Assembly: GCA_946531435.1 (NCBI GenBank)
Contig: CAMNAO010000005.1
Coordinates: 1 to 64,000 of the forward strand
Length of the DNA stretch: 64,000 bases
Source of the DNA: an uncultured Clostridia bacterium
GTDB taxonomy: Bacteria > Bacillota > Clostridia > Oscillospirales > Oscillospiraceae
Reading direction: 5' to 3'
The first letter of the stretch is position 1, and each line of letters starts with the position of its first letter. This document shows, piece after piece, positions 36,879 through 47,055 of the stretch. The position numbers and the translations under genes were made by a program. The notes under the pieces were generated by a model. The model searched no databases and was not told where the DNA came from. It saw nothing but the letters and a program-made list of their open reading frames with translations.

Positions 36879-37838
36879 TCAGTTGATTTCATTGACCCTG
36901 CAGCAGGATACGAAGTGATCCTTCTCCACCTCAGTGAGTGTTTGGGGCTGGTTGCAGGCCTCGGTTGCAAAGAGGCAGCGGGGTGCAAAGCGGCAGCCTG
37001 GCTTGGGATTGATGGCGGAGGTGATCTCGCCCTTCAGCTGGACCCGCTGCATGGGTCGGTCAATGTCGATGCTGGGAATGGCGGAGAGGAGCGCCTTGGT
37101 ATAGGGGTGAAGCTGGTTGCGGAAAAGCTCCCGGGTGGGGGCTGTCTCCACCAGCTGTCCCAGGTACATGACGCTGATGTTGTCGGAGATGTGCCGCACC
37201 ACGCTGAGATCGTGGGTGACAAACATGTAGGTGAGGCCCAGACGATCCTGCAGGCGCATGAGTAGATTCAGCACCTGGGCTTGGATGGATACGTCCAGAG
37301 CGGAGACCGGCTCATCGCACATAATAAAATCGGGATTGAGGGCGATAGCCCGGGCAATGCCCACCCGCTGGCGGCGGCCGCCGTCCATCTCATGGGGATA
37401 GCTGAGGCGCAGACGGTCCTCGATGCCCACCTGATCCATGAGCTCGTCCACCTTCTCCTCCAGCTCCTTCCGGGAAAAGCGGCGGCTTTCCTTCAGGGGC
37501 TCCCGAATGGTCTCCTCCACGCTCATGCGGGGATTCAAAGAGGAGTAGGGATCCTGGAAGATGATCTGCATCCTCTCTCGGACCTTGCGCAGCTTCCGTC
37601 CCCGGACCTCGGTAATATCCTCGCCGTCCAGCAGGATCTTGCCTTCCGTGGGATCATAGAGGCGAATGATGGTTCGGCCCAGGGTGGACTTTCCGCAGCC
37701 GGACTCCCCCACCACGCCCATGGTGGTCCGGCGCTGGATTTTCATATTGATGTCGTCCACCGCGTGGTTGATGCCGCCGGCGCTGGAAAAATACTTTTTC
37801 AGGCCCTGGATCTCAACAAGGGCATTTTTCTCTTCCAT
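36879..37838 (-). CDS. Oligopeptide/dipeptide-type ABC transporter ATP-binding protein (set 2)
   Basis: [44 protein letters not shown]. Confidence 0.97.
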   Translation of the reverse strand: MEEKNALVEIQGLKKYFSSAGGINHAVDDINMKIQRRTTMGVVGESGCGKSTLGRTIIRLYDPTEGKILLDGEDITEVRGRKLRKVRERMQIIFQDPYSSLNPRMSVEETIREPLKESRRFSRKELEEKVDELMDQVGIEDRLRLSYPHEMDGGRRQRVGIARAIALNPDFIMCDEPVSALDVSIQAQVLNLLMRLQDRLGLTYMFVTHDLSVVRHISDNISVMYLGQLVETAPTRELFRNQLHPYTKALLSAIPSIDIDRPMQRVQLKGEITSAINPKPGCRFAPRCLFATEACNQPQTLTEVEKDHFVSCCRVNEIN

Positions 37839-38824
37839 CAGTTGTTCCCTCCCGTTCGTATGCAGCGGCAGAAATGGCCTGGGCTGAGTTCGATCATGGG
37901 GATCTCCCCCTCCCTGGAGCAGGCCTCCGTGGCACGGGGGCAGCGGGGATGGAAGGAACAGCCCCGGGGCAGGTTCGTGGGATCGGGCGGCAGTCCCGGG
38001 ATGGGGTGCAGCTCCTTGCTGTCGTCATCCATCTTGGGAAGGCTGTCAAAGAGGCCCAGGGTGTAGGGGTGGGCAGGCGCCTTGAAGAGATCCCGCTTGG
38101 TGCCGAATTCCACAATTTTACCCGCGTAGATCACCGCCACGTTGTCGCAGGTCTCGGCCACCACACCCAAATCGTGGGTAATCAGGATCATAGAGGTGTT
38201 GAGCTTGGTTTTCAGGTCGTTGATCATCTCCAGCACCTGGGCCTGAATGGTCACGTCCAGGGCGGTGGTGGGCTCATCCGCCAACAGCAGCTCCGGGTCG
38301 CAGGCCAGGGCCATGGCAATGACCACACGCTGCTTCATGCCGCCGGAAAACTGGTGGGGGAACTCCACATAGCGCTGTCCGGGAATGCCCACCATCTCCA
38401 GCATTTCCACCGTCCTTGCCTCCGCCTGTGTACGGGTGAAGTCGTTATGCAGCAGCACCGCCTCGGTGATCTGCTCCCCCACACTCATAACGGGATTCAA
38501 GGCCGTCATGGGGTCCTGGAAGATCATGGCAATCTTGTTGCCGCGAATCTTCAGCTTCTCATGCTCAGAGAGCTTCAGAATATCCTGCCCGTCCACCAGG
38601 ATCTCACCGGAGCGAACCTTGGCAGGAGGATTGGGAAGGATATCCAGAATTGCTTTCGCAATGGTGGTCTTGCCCGCGCCGGTCTCGCCCACAAGGCCCA
38701 GGGTCTGTCCACGATCCAGGCTGAGAGAGACGCCGTTCACCGCGTGAACCACCTGTCCACCAGAGGTGTACTCTACCACAAGGTCTCTGACCTGGAGGAA
38801 GTTTTCATTCTGTTCCATTGTCAC
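37838..38824 (-). CDS. Oligopeptide/dipeptide-type ABC transporter ATP-binding protein (set 2)
   Basis: [44 protein letters not shown]. Confidence 0.97.
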   Translation of the reverse strand: MTMEQNENFLQVRDLVVEYTSGGQVVHAVNGVSLSLDRGQTLGLVGETGAGKTTIAKAILDILPNPPAKVRSGEILVDGQDILKLSEHEKLKIRGNKIAMIFQDPMTALNPVMSVGEQITEAVLLHNDFTRTQAEARTVEMLEMVGIPGQRYVEFPHQFSGGMKQRVVIAMALACDPELLLADEPTTALDVTIQAQVLEMINDLKTKLNTSMILITHDLGVVAETCDNVAVIYAGKIVEFGTKRDLFKAPAHPYTLGLFDSLPKMDDDSKELHPIPGLPPDPTNLPRGCSFHPRCPRATEACSREGEIPMIELSPGHFCRCIRTGGNN

Positions 38825-38831
38825 GTCCTCC

Positions 38832-39716
38832 TTAATCCTTCAGCTTGGGGTCGATGGCATCCCGGAGACCGTCACCGAAGAGGTTGATCGCCAGTACGGT
38901 CACGGCGATGCAAAGACCAGGGAAGATCATCAGATGCGGATAGTACAGGATCTGCTCCCGCCCGGCGGAGAGCATGGCACCCCACTCCGGCAGCGGAGGC
39001 TGGATGCCAAGGCCGATGTACGCAAGACCGGCTGCACCCATAATCGTACCGCCGATGCTCATGGTGGTACCCACAATGGCAGGGGCAACGATATTGGGCA
39101 ACATGTGCTTATACATGATGGTAGCCCGGGAGCAGTTGATGGATTTGGCCGCCTGAAGATACTCCATCTCCCGTTCCTTAAGGCACATGGCACGGGTGGA
39201 GCGGACAGAACCCGCAAGGCCCCCCACCGTCATGGCCAGAATGGTATTGCCGAAGCCGGAGCCAAGGGTGGTGGAAATCAGGATCGCCAAAAGGTTGCCG
39301 GGGATAGCCTGCAGCACGTCACAGATACGCATGGCGATGTTATCTACCTTTCCGCCGGCATAGCCCACCATGATGCCAAAGACCTGGCCAAAGGTGAAAC
39401 CGCAGATGGCGGCAATGAAGCCCAGGGAGAGGCTGTATCTTCCGCCGTAGAGGCAGCGGGAAAACAGGTCTCTGCCCAACTTATCACAGCCGAAAGGATG
39501 CTTCAGAGAAGGCAGTGCATAAATGCTGTCATAGTCCATCTCCGTGATGGAATAAGGCGCCAGAAGCGGCGCGAATACCGCGGAGAGGATCAGAATCAGC
39601 AAGATAATAAGGCCAATACAGGAAACCGGATTCTTCAGGATCCGCTTCAGGACTGCCAGGAACATGCTCTGTTTTCTGCTCTTTTTCCTGGTCATGTTGG
39701 TTTTTGCTTCGGTCAC
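38832..39716 (-). CDS. ABC transporter permease, DppC/OppC-like (set 2)
   Basis: FGCDKLGRDLFSRCLYGGRYSLSLG, AAKSINCSRATIMYKHMLPN. Confidence 0.95.
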   Translation of the reverse strand: MTEAKTNMTRKKSRKQSMFLAVLKRILKNPVSCIGLIILLILILSAVFAPLLAPYSITEMDYDSIYALPSLKHPFGCDKLGRDLFSRCLYGGRYSLSLGFIAAICGFTFGQVFGIMVGYAGGKVDNIAMRICDVLQAIPGNLLAILISTTLGSGFGNTILAMTVGGLAGSVRSTRAMCLKEREMEYLQAAKSINCSRATIMYKHMLPNIVAPAIVGTTMSIGGTIMGAAGLAYIGLGIQPPLPEWGAMLSAGREQILYYPHLMIFPGLCIAVTVLAINLFGDGLRDAIDPKLKD

Positions 39717-40678
39717 GCCTGATCCTCCCTTCTCTTTTTCGCTGCATAGTTGACATACTGAGCCTTGATGCGGGGGTCGATGAAGCCATAAGCCAGATCC
39801 GTGAGCAGAGTGGCTACGGCAGCAAACAGCGCCAGCACCAGGACACAGGAGCGCACCACCGGATAGTCACGGGCGGTAATACCGTTCATCATGTAGGTCC
39901 CGATGCCAGGAAAAGAGAACACAGTCTCAATGACCACGGTACCGGCGATGGCGCTGCCAAAACGCTGACCGATACCGCCCACAATGGGGATGAGGGCATT
40001 GGGCAGCATGTGTTTATAGGTCACGTCATGGGCCTTGACGCCCTTGGCCTTCGCAGTGGTAACAAAGTCAGCACGGATGGTCTCCAGCACCGCGGAGCGG
40101 GTCTGACGGGCGTTCATGGCCACACCGGAAAGGGAGCCCGCGATGATGGGCATGACCCAATGCTTCCAGGTGCCAATTCCGAAGGAGGGCAAAAGGTGCA
40201 GCTTATTGGTAAAGAGCATGACCATGAGAAGGGCAAGCCAGAAGTTGGGGATAGAGACGCCTACCATGGCAAGCACCAAAAAGCCCTGGTCCCAGATGCT
40301 GTTGCGGTGCAGTGCACAGGTGACCCCCAGGGGGATCCCGATAAGTGCGTCAATGATAAGGCAGATCCAGCCAAGGGCCAGGGTCCGGGGCAGGCGGCTG
40401 GCAAATTCCTCCATCACCGGAGTGTGATAGGCGTACGAAGTTCCGAAATCAAAACGAATGAAGGTATTATACAAGTATTTCCCGAGCTGTACCAGGAAGG
40501 AATCATTGAGACCCAGCATCTCACGGTAGGCGTTCAATTCCTCCGCTGTGGCTTCGGTACCCAGGGCCATCTGGGCCGGATCGCCGGGGACGAAGTACAT
40601 AACCGTGAAGATCAGGATCGCGACAGAAATCGAGGTAACGATCATCCACAGCAGTCTTCGTGTAACATATTTCCACAT
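39713..40678 (-). CDS. ABC transporter permease, DppB/OppB-like (set 2)
   Basis: MWKYVTRRLLWMIVTSISVAILIFTVMYFVPGDPAQMALG. Confidence 0.95.
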   Translation of the reverse strand: MWKYVTRRLLWMIVTSISVAILIFTVMYFVPGDPAQMALGTEATAEELNAYREMLGLNDSFLVQLGKYLYNTFIRFDFGTSYAYHTPVMEEFASRLPRTLALGWICLIIDALIGIPLGVTCALHRNSIWDQGFLVLAMVGVSIPNFWLALLMVMLFTNKLHLLPSFGIGTWKHWVMPIIAGSLSGVAMNARQTRSAVLETIRADFVTTAKAKGVKAHDVTYKHMLPNALIPIVGGIGQRFGSAIAGTVVIETVFSFPGIGTYMMNGITARDYPVVRSCVLVLALFAAVATLLTDLAYGFIDPRIKAQYVNYAAKKRREDQA

Positions 40679-40763
40679 AGCATTTCCTCTTTCGAGATAT
40701 GGTTCGGACGCCGCCCGCCATACGGGGACGGCGCCCGGGATCCTGATTCTTATCTTTCGGGAT

Positions 40764-42524
40764 TTACGCCTCGAAGACGCAGCCGCCGGGGACCAGGTAC
40801 AGCTTGTCATTGAAGCAGAGCTGCTTCAGATAGCTGGGATACAGCACGTAATTGTACTGCGCGTAAAGGCCCATGCAGTAGGCATGCTCGATGGAGTACT
40901 CCACATAGGCGGTGAGCTTCTCCTTGGTGTGGCCCTCCACCGTAGCGGTCTCATCCAACATATCCTGCCAGGTGCGGTCGTAGACGAAGTTGGGGGAGTG
41001 ATCACCCGCGGCAGTGTTGGAGAAGTCGTGGTTGTGGCTCCAGAGGGTGGGCATATAGTCGCCCGCTGTCATGTTCACATGCAGTTCCCACTGGGTAGGA
41101 TCGCCCATGACCTGACCCATGGTAGCCCGGTCCAGTGCCTGGATATTGATCTTGATGCCGATCTCACCCAGCATGTTCATAATGATCTCACCCAGGGAGG
41201 ACTGGTTGTTATTCACCAGGATGCGAAGCTCCTCGCCCTTATAGTTGGACTTATCCAGGAACTCCTTGGCAATGCCCAGATCCGTGCGGGTGTTGTAGTT
41301 ATCCAGCTTCTCCCAGTCAGGGTCATAGTCACTGAAGAAGGAGGTACCAACGAAGGGAACGGGGCTCATGGATTGGGCGCCCATCATCTTGCAGATGCCC
41401 GCATTGTCCACAGCCCAGAAGATCGCCTTGCGCAGGTTCTCATCGTGGGTGATGGCCTTTTCATCGCAGTTGCACTCCAGAACACTGCACATATTGGCAA
41501 GGTAGGAATAGATATCGAACTTGTCGGCAAAGGCGCCGCCGTCCATGAAATCGCCAAGGTAGTCGGCCTTCAGATCCTGGGAGAAGTCCAGGGTGCCGTT
41601 CTCCAGGGCAATGACCGTCTGGGCAGCCTCGCTCAGCTGAATGTATTCAATGGTCTTGATGTTGGCAAGCTGGATCTGCTGCTGCTTCTCCAGATCCTGC
41701 CAATAATCCTCACGCACGTTCAGCACGGCCTTGGAATCGACGGTGAACTCACCCAGCGTATAATGGCCGGTGCCGCAGGCGTCAGTGGCAAACTGAGAGG
41801 GGGACTCCTCATAGGCCTTCTGGCTGAAGATAAAGGAGCGGCACCAGATATTCTCCAACTCACCCAGCTTGTTGAGTTCGCGCTTGGTGTGCCAGGTCAG
41901 GGTATAGTCATCTACCACCTCGATATCCTCAGGCATGGCATCCTGCCAGCCGGAGGTCTGACCGGCTTCAAAGGTCTTGGTGAAGCTGAACTTTACGTCA
42001 TCTGCAGTGATGTGGTTACCCTTGGAGTCGGTGATATTCTCATAGAGATACACGGTATACTCGGTGCTGCCCGGGGCATGGTCATAGCCGCCCATGCCGG
42101 CGCTGCCCTTTGTGGGGTCGCAGAGCACAGGATACATGCCGCCGCCCATGTTATCGTCGTTCTGGAACAGCATCTCATAGAGAGAATAGTAAAGACCGGT
42201 GGAGGCGTTCTTAATGGTGAGAGGATTCAGAGAACTCAGGCCGTTGGACTGATGCATGCGGAAGATATCGATGATATCGCTGGTCTTCGCTGCTTCGTTG
42301 TCCTTATTCAGCGCGCCCGCTTCGTTGATGTTGTTGGCGCCGGCAGTACCGGAGGCGCCTTCGTTGGCCTTCGCGGTATCTGCGCCTCCGGCATTTCCGG
42401 AATTGCCTGCGTTGCTGCCGGAAGTCTCGCCGCCCTTGCTGCAGCCCAGGGCAAGCATTGCCGCCAGACCGGCAGAGCCGATGGCAGCGGTTTTCAGAAA
42501 ATCGCGTCTTGTCAAGGTTTTCAT
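40764..42524 (-). CDS. Extracellular solute-binding protein family 5, Tat-type lipoprotein (set 2)
   Basis: MKTLTRRDFLKTAAIGSAGLAAMLALGCSKGG twin-arginine plus lipobox; SBP_bac_5 body. Confidence 0.93.
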   Translation of the reverse strand: MKTLTRRDFLKTAAIGSAGLAAMLALGCSKGGETSGSNAGNSGNAGGADTAKANEGASGTAGANNINEAGALNKDNEAAKTSDIIDIFRMHQSNGLSSLNPLTIKNASTGLYYSLYEMLFQNDDNMGGGMYPVLCDPTKGSAGMGGYDHAPGSTEYTVYLYENITDSKGNHITADDVKFSFTKTFEAGQTSGWQDAMPEDIEVVDDYTLTWHTKRELNKLGELENIWCRSFIFSQKAYEESPSQFATDACGTGHYTLGEFTVDSKAVLNVREDYWQDLEKQQQIQLANIKTIEYIQLSEAAQTVIALENGTLDFSQDLKADYLGDFMDGGAFADKFDIYSYLANMCSVLECNCDEKAITHDENLRKAIFWAVDNAGICKMMGAQSMSPVPFVGTSFFSDYDPDWEKLDNYNTRTDLGIAKEFLDKSNYKGEELRILVNNNQSSLGEIIMNMLGEIGIKINIQALDRATMGQVMGDPTQWELHVNMTAGDYMPTLWSHNHDFSNTAAGDHSPNFVYDRTWQDMLDETATVEGHTKEKLTAYVEYSIEHAYCMGLYAQYNYVLYPSYLKQLCFNDKLYLVPGGCVFEA

Positions 42525-42616
42525 TGTGCTCTTCCTTTCTGTTTTTCTTCCGAAGAAGATTTCTTTCATTAAATGGCATCATTCTCTCAAAATCTTCCAA
42601 ATCTCGAACATATGAA

Positions 42617-42669
42617 ATTAGATCATGATTTAGAAGAATTGATAAAACGATATTAATTCATGATCTAAT
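42617..42669. promoter_or_regulatory. Candidate TetR operator pair: ATTAGATCATGA ... TCATGATCTAAT
   Basis: Perfect 12-bp inverted repeat, 29-bp spacing, next to the tetR gene. Confidence 0.7.
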
Positions 42670-42678
42670 AAAAGTCAA
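42650..42678 (-). promoter_or_regulatory. Sigma-A-type promoter for opp set 2: TTGACT-N17-TAATAT
   Basis: Minus strand -35 at 42678-42673, 17-nt spacer, -10 at 42655-42650; overlaps one operator arm. Confidence 0.75.
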
Positions 42679-42708
42679 GGAGTATTTGCAATCTTGTAGA
42701 AGTTCACA

Positions 42709-42749
42709 AAAAAGCGGAGACAAAATTGGTCATTTTGTCTCCGCTTTTT
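42709..42749. terminator. Bidirectional intrinsic terminator
   Basis: AAAAAGCGGAGACAAAAT-tggtc-ATTTTGTCTCCGCTTTTT, 18-bp perfect stem. Confidence 0.9.
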
Positions 42750-42789
42750 CTGTATTGGATTGTGATTTGTCACCGGAAAGAGGATCCGC

Positions 42790-43527
42790 TCACCGTTTCC
42801 TGGGAGGCATCGGCTTGATGCAGCCCTCAAACCAGGGCTGCTCACTGAGAATATGATAGTTTCCTACAACAAAATGCTTGTGATAGAGTGGCGTCACCCA
42901 TGAAAGCATAAAGCGGTTGATGGGGCCCTCCAGCAGATAAGGGAGTCCCATAGCGGTGTGCCGATCCCGCACGGTGGTCCAATAGAGCACGGCGCCCTTC
43001 AGCTGAACCGAGAGGTCCCGGTGGATATTGCTCATAACCTGGGCCGAGCTGATGCTTTCCGGACGTTTTCCCGTGATGACCATATAGCCCTTCTCAATGG
43101 CTTCGTGAATGGGCTCCAGCACCATGGGGTGAAGCATCAGTTCCTCAAAAAGATCTTCGTCACATTCCGTATAAATCTCCCGAACAACGCCCTTCCCGAT
43201 TTCCTGACAAAAGGAGGCATAGAGCAGATAGGCCCAAAGCACCCGGTAAACCACATTATCCATATGGATCTGGGGCGGCAGAGGGTTCAGCTCCAAAAAG
43301 CGCTCCAATTGCTCCCTGCAGAAAGCGTACAGGAGGTCCTCCTTGCTTCCGAAGTGGTAATAGAATGACCCATAGGCTACTCCGGCCTCCGCGCAGATGT
43401 TGCGCACAGTCAGATAGTCATAGCCATCCTGATCCAGGATCTCGCCGATGGTATCTAGTATCTTTTCTTTGGTAGCCTGGGTTTTGATTTCACGGGGCAG
43501 GGACTTTTCCATGGCTTCTTTCCTCAT
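42790..43527 (-). CDS. TetR/AcrR family transcriptional regulator
   Basis: TKEKILDTIGEILDQDGYDYLTVRNICAEAGVAYGSFYYHFGSKEDLLYAF. Confidence 0.92.
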   Translation of the reverse strand: MRKEAMEKSLPREIKTQATKEKILDTIGEILDQDGYDYLTVRNICAEAGVAYGSFYYHFGSKEDLLYAFCREQLERFLELNPLPPQIHMDNVVYRVLWAYLLYASFCQEIGKGVVREIYTECDEDLFEELMLHPMVLEPIHEAIEKGYMVITGKRPESISSAQVMSNIHRDLSVQLKGAVLYWTTVRDRHTAMGLPYLLEGPINRFMLSWVTPLYHKHFVVGNYHILSEQPWFEGCIKPMPPRKR

Positions 43528-44294
43528 TATTCTATCAGTACTGCGTCGGAAGGGAGCTCCACAGGATTGGGAAGCTTTTCATAGACTGTGGACCGCTCCG
43601 AAAAAAAGAGGCCCAAAAGGGCACTCCCCCCCAGAAGGGCAGGCACCGGCAGCAGATACGGTCCGCTCCCCTCCTGAGAGAGAATGAGGCCAATGAAAAT
43701 ACCTGCGCCGACGGCAAACTCGCAGGCCGCTCCAATGAGAGACCAGCGGATCAGCCGTTCAGAGGAGGCCCGATATTGTCCCAGCGTCATTTTCTCCGAC
43801 GAAACACAGTAATTATAAACGCTCCGCCCCACCAATACAAGAGCAAAGAGGGAGGCAACGGTGGGAATTACAGAGAACGCGCTCCGATTCACCGGCTGTG
43901 AGGGAAGGGCGGAGGACAATAGCCCCGCCAGGGACGCCAGCCAGAGGCAGACATAAAGCAGTTTTCTTCCTCCCATGGTTCCGGAGATGAGCCGAGGATG
44001 ATAATAGGGGCCCGCATAAATACGTTCTACCCGCATTCTCCCCTTTTCATCCAGGCGCTTCATTTCCGCATAGCCTTCGAAGTAAGAGTGATAGGAGGAG
44101 GAATGCCTGATTCCGCCTGGGCTGCCCTCCTCTCCACCCTGTGGCATAAGGCGGCGAAGAAGGCCCTCCCGCTGTTTTCTTTTTTCATAGGCGGTGTAGC
44201 GATCCTTCGGCTCTGGCACTGTTTTTTCCTCCAAGGTGATCTCTCGCGGGAATGTGTTTCTGTCATCATAAGTCATTTGCTGCAGTTGTGTCAA
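43527..44294 (-). CDS. Uncharacterised membrane protein, translationally coupled to tetR
   Basis: Several hydrophobic segments; TAATG overlap with the tetR start. Confidence 0.7.
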   Translation of the reverse strand: MTQLQQMTYDDRNTFPREITLEEKTVPEPKDRYTAYEKRKQREGLLRRLMPQGGEEGSPGGIRHSSSYHSYFEGYAEMKRLDEKGRMRVERIYAGPYYHPRLISGTMGGRKLLYVCLWLASLAGLLSSALPSQPVNRSAFSVIPTVASLFALVLVGRSVYNYCVSSEKMTLGQYRASSERLIRWSLIGAACEFAVGAGIFIGLILSQEGSGPYLLPVPALLGGSALLGLFFSERSTVYEKLPNPVELPSDAVLIE

Positions 44295-44374
44295 GACCCG
44301 GGACGGTGCCGACAGGAAAAGGGCACGGGTATCCTGTCCTGCCAGAGAGAAAATTTTGGGGGGCCGCGCACAGC

Positions 44375-45322
44375 CTATTTATGAAGAGAAAAGCGATGGG
44401 AGGAGCGTCCGAAATAGAGCTCGATCATCAAAACGACGCCGAAGATCACATAGGCAATGGCGGAATTCAATCCGAAGGCGTCGGTCACCCGCTGGATGGA
44501 TACCAGGACCAGGGCGGAGAGAATCGTGCAAATCATACTGAAATTATGCCCGATGCTGCGGCGGGCGGAAGAAGAAGCACCCGACAGGTGGGTCCCAAGG
44601 ATCACCAGCGCGTCATACTCCACGCTTTGGGTCACCGGTACCGCGCCCCGGATCCCCGTATCCAGGAAGGCCGCCACACCAAAGAACAGCGCGCCGATGA
44701 CAAAGCCGGAAAAGGCCACAAGGCCCGTATTGGCCCCGCTCATCCGGACCGCGTTCTCATCCTCCTTCACCGCCAGAAGATACCGGCCCACAAAGGTCTG
44801 GTTGAAAAGAAGATAGCCAACGATAAGGCACAGGAGCATGATAAGCAGCGCAATGGGCGTTCCAAAGGCCGCGGCGGAAAAGGCAGCTGTCCCGCCGTCC
44901 GCCGCATTATGGGCCTCTGCCAGGCTGGCAAGACCATAGGTGACGAACATCATGGAGATGACAGCCGCCGTGGGGGCGAAGCCCAGTCTCCAGATGAGAA
45001 GGCCGTTGGCGGCACCGCAGAGGAGGCCCACCAGGATGCAGACGATGAGGGCCATCCAGAGGCTCCATCCGCCAAGTCCGCAGCGCACCATGAGAGCGGA
45101 GGACAGGGCGATCTGGCATCCGCAGGAGATATCCACCCATCCGCCGGACTGGATAAAGCTCATCCCCGTGATGGCTACCGCCACCGGGGCGGAAACCCGT
45201 AGAAGCTCCATCCAGTTTTGGGGCCCCAATACCCCGGGAAAGGCAGGAATCAACACCGCCAGGGTCAAGGGGAGCAGGATCCAGCGAAGATTGATCAGCA
45301 AAAATTTTTTTACGCGCTCCAT
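44375..45322 (-). CDS. Orphan RbsC-like ABC permease (BPD_transp_2)
   Basis: SAPVAVAITGMSFIQSGGWVDISCG, GRYLLAVKEDENAVRMSGANTGLVAFSGFVIGALFFGVAAFL; no SBP or ATPase adjacent. Confidence 0.85.
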   Translation of the reverse strand: MERVKKFLLINLRWILLPLTLAVLIPAFPGVLGPQNWMELLRVSAPVAVAITGMSFIQSGGWVDISCGCQIALSSALMVRCGLGGWSLWMALIVCILVGLLCGAANGLLIWRLGFAPTAAVISMMFVTYGLASLAEAHNAADGGTAAFSAAAFGTPIALLIMLLCLIVGYLLFNQTFVGRYLLAVKEDENAVRMSGANTGLVAFSGFVIGALFFGVAAFLDTGIRGAVPVTQSVEYDALVILGTHLSGASSSARRSIGHNFSMICTILSALVLVSIQRVTDAFGLNSAIAYVIFGVVLMIELYFGRSSHRFSLHK

Positions 45323-45526
45323 CGGTTCTCCTCCCATCCCTCCCCGTCATCCGGTGCGGTCATGAAAAGTATAGCGTCCCCGCTCTCTCCTGTCAACGGG
45401 CGCGGAACGCCGCAATCTCACGGAAGGGCACAAAATCGCAGGATCGGGCGGTAGACAGGTCCGCCCTTTTGGGGTATTCTGTATGTACCGGCGGAGAGCC
45501 TCCCTCCCCGCCGAAAGGAGGGCGTT

Positions 45527-45799
45527 ATGGATCTCAGGCACGTTCACCACAAAGCACTCACCTTTTACCTTTTGGCGGCCGTTCCCGTGGTAGCTGTTCT
45601 CTTCATCCATCCCCTGACAGAGATGATTCTGGCCGGGGCCGTCCTGGTCTTCGGCGGCTTTTTCGTGGCGGGATACTTCACCGCGCTGAACGGTCACCGC
45701 TGCCCGGACTGCGACCAGCTGCTGCCCCTGCACTTCCGGCTGACCCGCAGGTGTCCCCACTGCGGGAAAGAGATCGAATATTCCCCCGAAAACCGGTAG
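45527..45799 (+). CDS. Small membrane protein with C-terminal zinc ribbon
   Basis: Two hydrophobic segments then CPDCDQLL...CPHCGKEI; RBS AAAGGAGG upstream. Confidence 0.7.
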   Translation: MDLRHVHHKALTFYLLAAVPVVAVLFIHPLTEMILAGAVLVFGGFFVAGYFTALNGHRCPDCDQLLPLHFRLTRRCPHCGKEIEYSPENR

Positions 45800-45891
45800 T
45801 CGCGAGGAGCCGGGCGCTGCTTAAAACCTGCAGCGCCCGGCTCCTTCCTTCTTTCCCGCAATTGCGCCGCCCAGGGGTCGGGGCGGTCGCC

Positions 45892-46788
45892 TCAGAAATC
45901 GAACAGGTTATAGCCCAGACGGACATCCTCCACATAGTGATCCAGCTGGAAATACGGCATTGTGGGGCCGAGCCGCTTCTGCTTCACATGGAAGTGGTTA
46001 TTGTAGCCCGCGCGACTGTCCTTTTCCAGGTTCTTCTTCTCCACAAGATCCTCCATACACTGGCGGACATTCCGGACAAAGTCGATCCCAAAAACGCCCA
46101 CATCATGGGGATTCAGGATCTTCACATCCTCCGGCATCATGGAGAGGAAGCGCTCGATCCACCCGAGATACTCCTTGCCCTTCTCATGGCCGGGGAAGCC
46201 GTTCCAATGCTGGATGGCGTCGCCCACGAAGGCAATGTTTTCCGAGCGCCAGTAATAGATGGTGCTGCCGATGGAATGGGTTGGGCAGAAGATGGCCTCC
46301 AGCTTGACACCGCCGAAGTCCAGAACGTCCCCGTCGTTTACCTGGATGCAGTCCTCCTCCTGCAAAAGCTCCCGCACAAAGTGAAGATAGCAGAAGTTCA
46401 TCACGTCGTGATCGGTGTCATCCACCCAGCGGCTGTGGCCGCAGAACCACTCCAGATCGCCGAAGCGGCGGTAGTGATTCCGGTTCCAGGCGAGGTCCGG
46501 GAACTCCTTGGGGTTCACGTAGACCTCATCAAATAGTGGCGCGCCGCCCACATGGTCGGGGTGGGTATGGGTCAGCACCGTGACCATGGGCTTCTCGGTG
46601 CCGCTGATATAGGTTTCGATATAGCGCCGAAGGCCGCTCTGGGCGCCCAGGCCGGAATCGATGACCACGGTCTTCTCCCCGCCCAGAAGAACATAGATCC
46701 GGAAGGTGGAGTTGACGCCGTAGCTCTCGGTGACGACCCAGAGATTGTCCTGCAGCTTCTCTCTTGTATAGAAATCAAATTCGTTCAT
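45892..46788 (-). CDS. MBL-fold metallo-hydrolase
   Basis: VLTHTHPDHVGGAPLF, FCPTHSIGSTIYY. Confidence 0.92.
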   Translation of the reverse strand: MNEFDFYTREKLQDNLWVVTESYGVNSTFRIYVLLGGEKTVVIDSGLGAQSGLRRYIETYISGTEKPMVTVLTHTHPDHVGGAPLFDEVYVNPKEFPDLAWNRNHYRRFGDLEWFCGHSRWVDDTDHDVMNFCYLHFVRELLQEEDCIQVNDGDVLDFGGVKLEAIFCPTHSIGSTIYYWRSENIAFVGDAIQHWNGFPGHEKGKEYLGWIERFLSMMPEDVKILNPHDVGVFGIDFVRNVRQCMEDLVEKKNLEKDSRAGYNNHFHVKQKRLGPTMPYFQLDHYVEDVRLGYNLFDF

Positions 46789-47055
46789 ATTTTAGTCTTT
46801 CCTCCATTCGGCAGGAGTTCCGCCGTATTCTGTAACGATTTTATCCGCCTTCCGCCCCAAAAACAAGAGCGCAGTTCTCAGAAAATGGATACATTTCTCA
46901 GTTTTCCTTTCCACGATTATTACGGCTTTCGGGGAAGGCCATGGGTTTTGTGCACGAATTCACGGCTTCCGGCACTTGCTGCCGAAAGGAAAAACCATTA
47001 AAATAGGATCAGCAAAGTCATACGCGTATCAATGCTTTTGAGAAGGAGGAATTCC

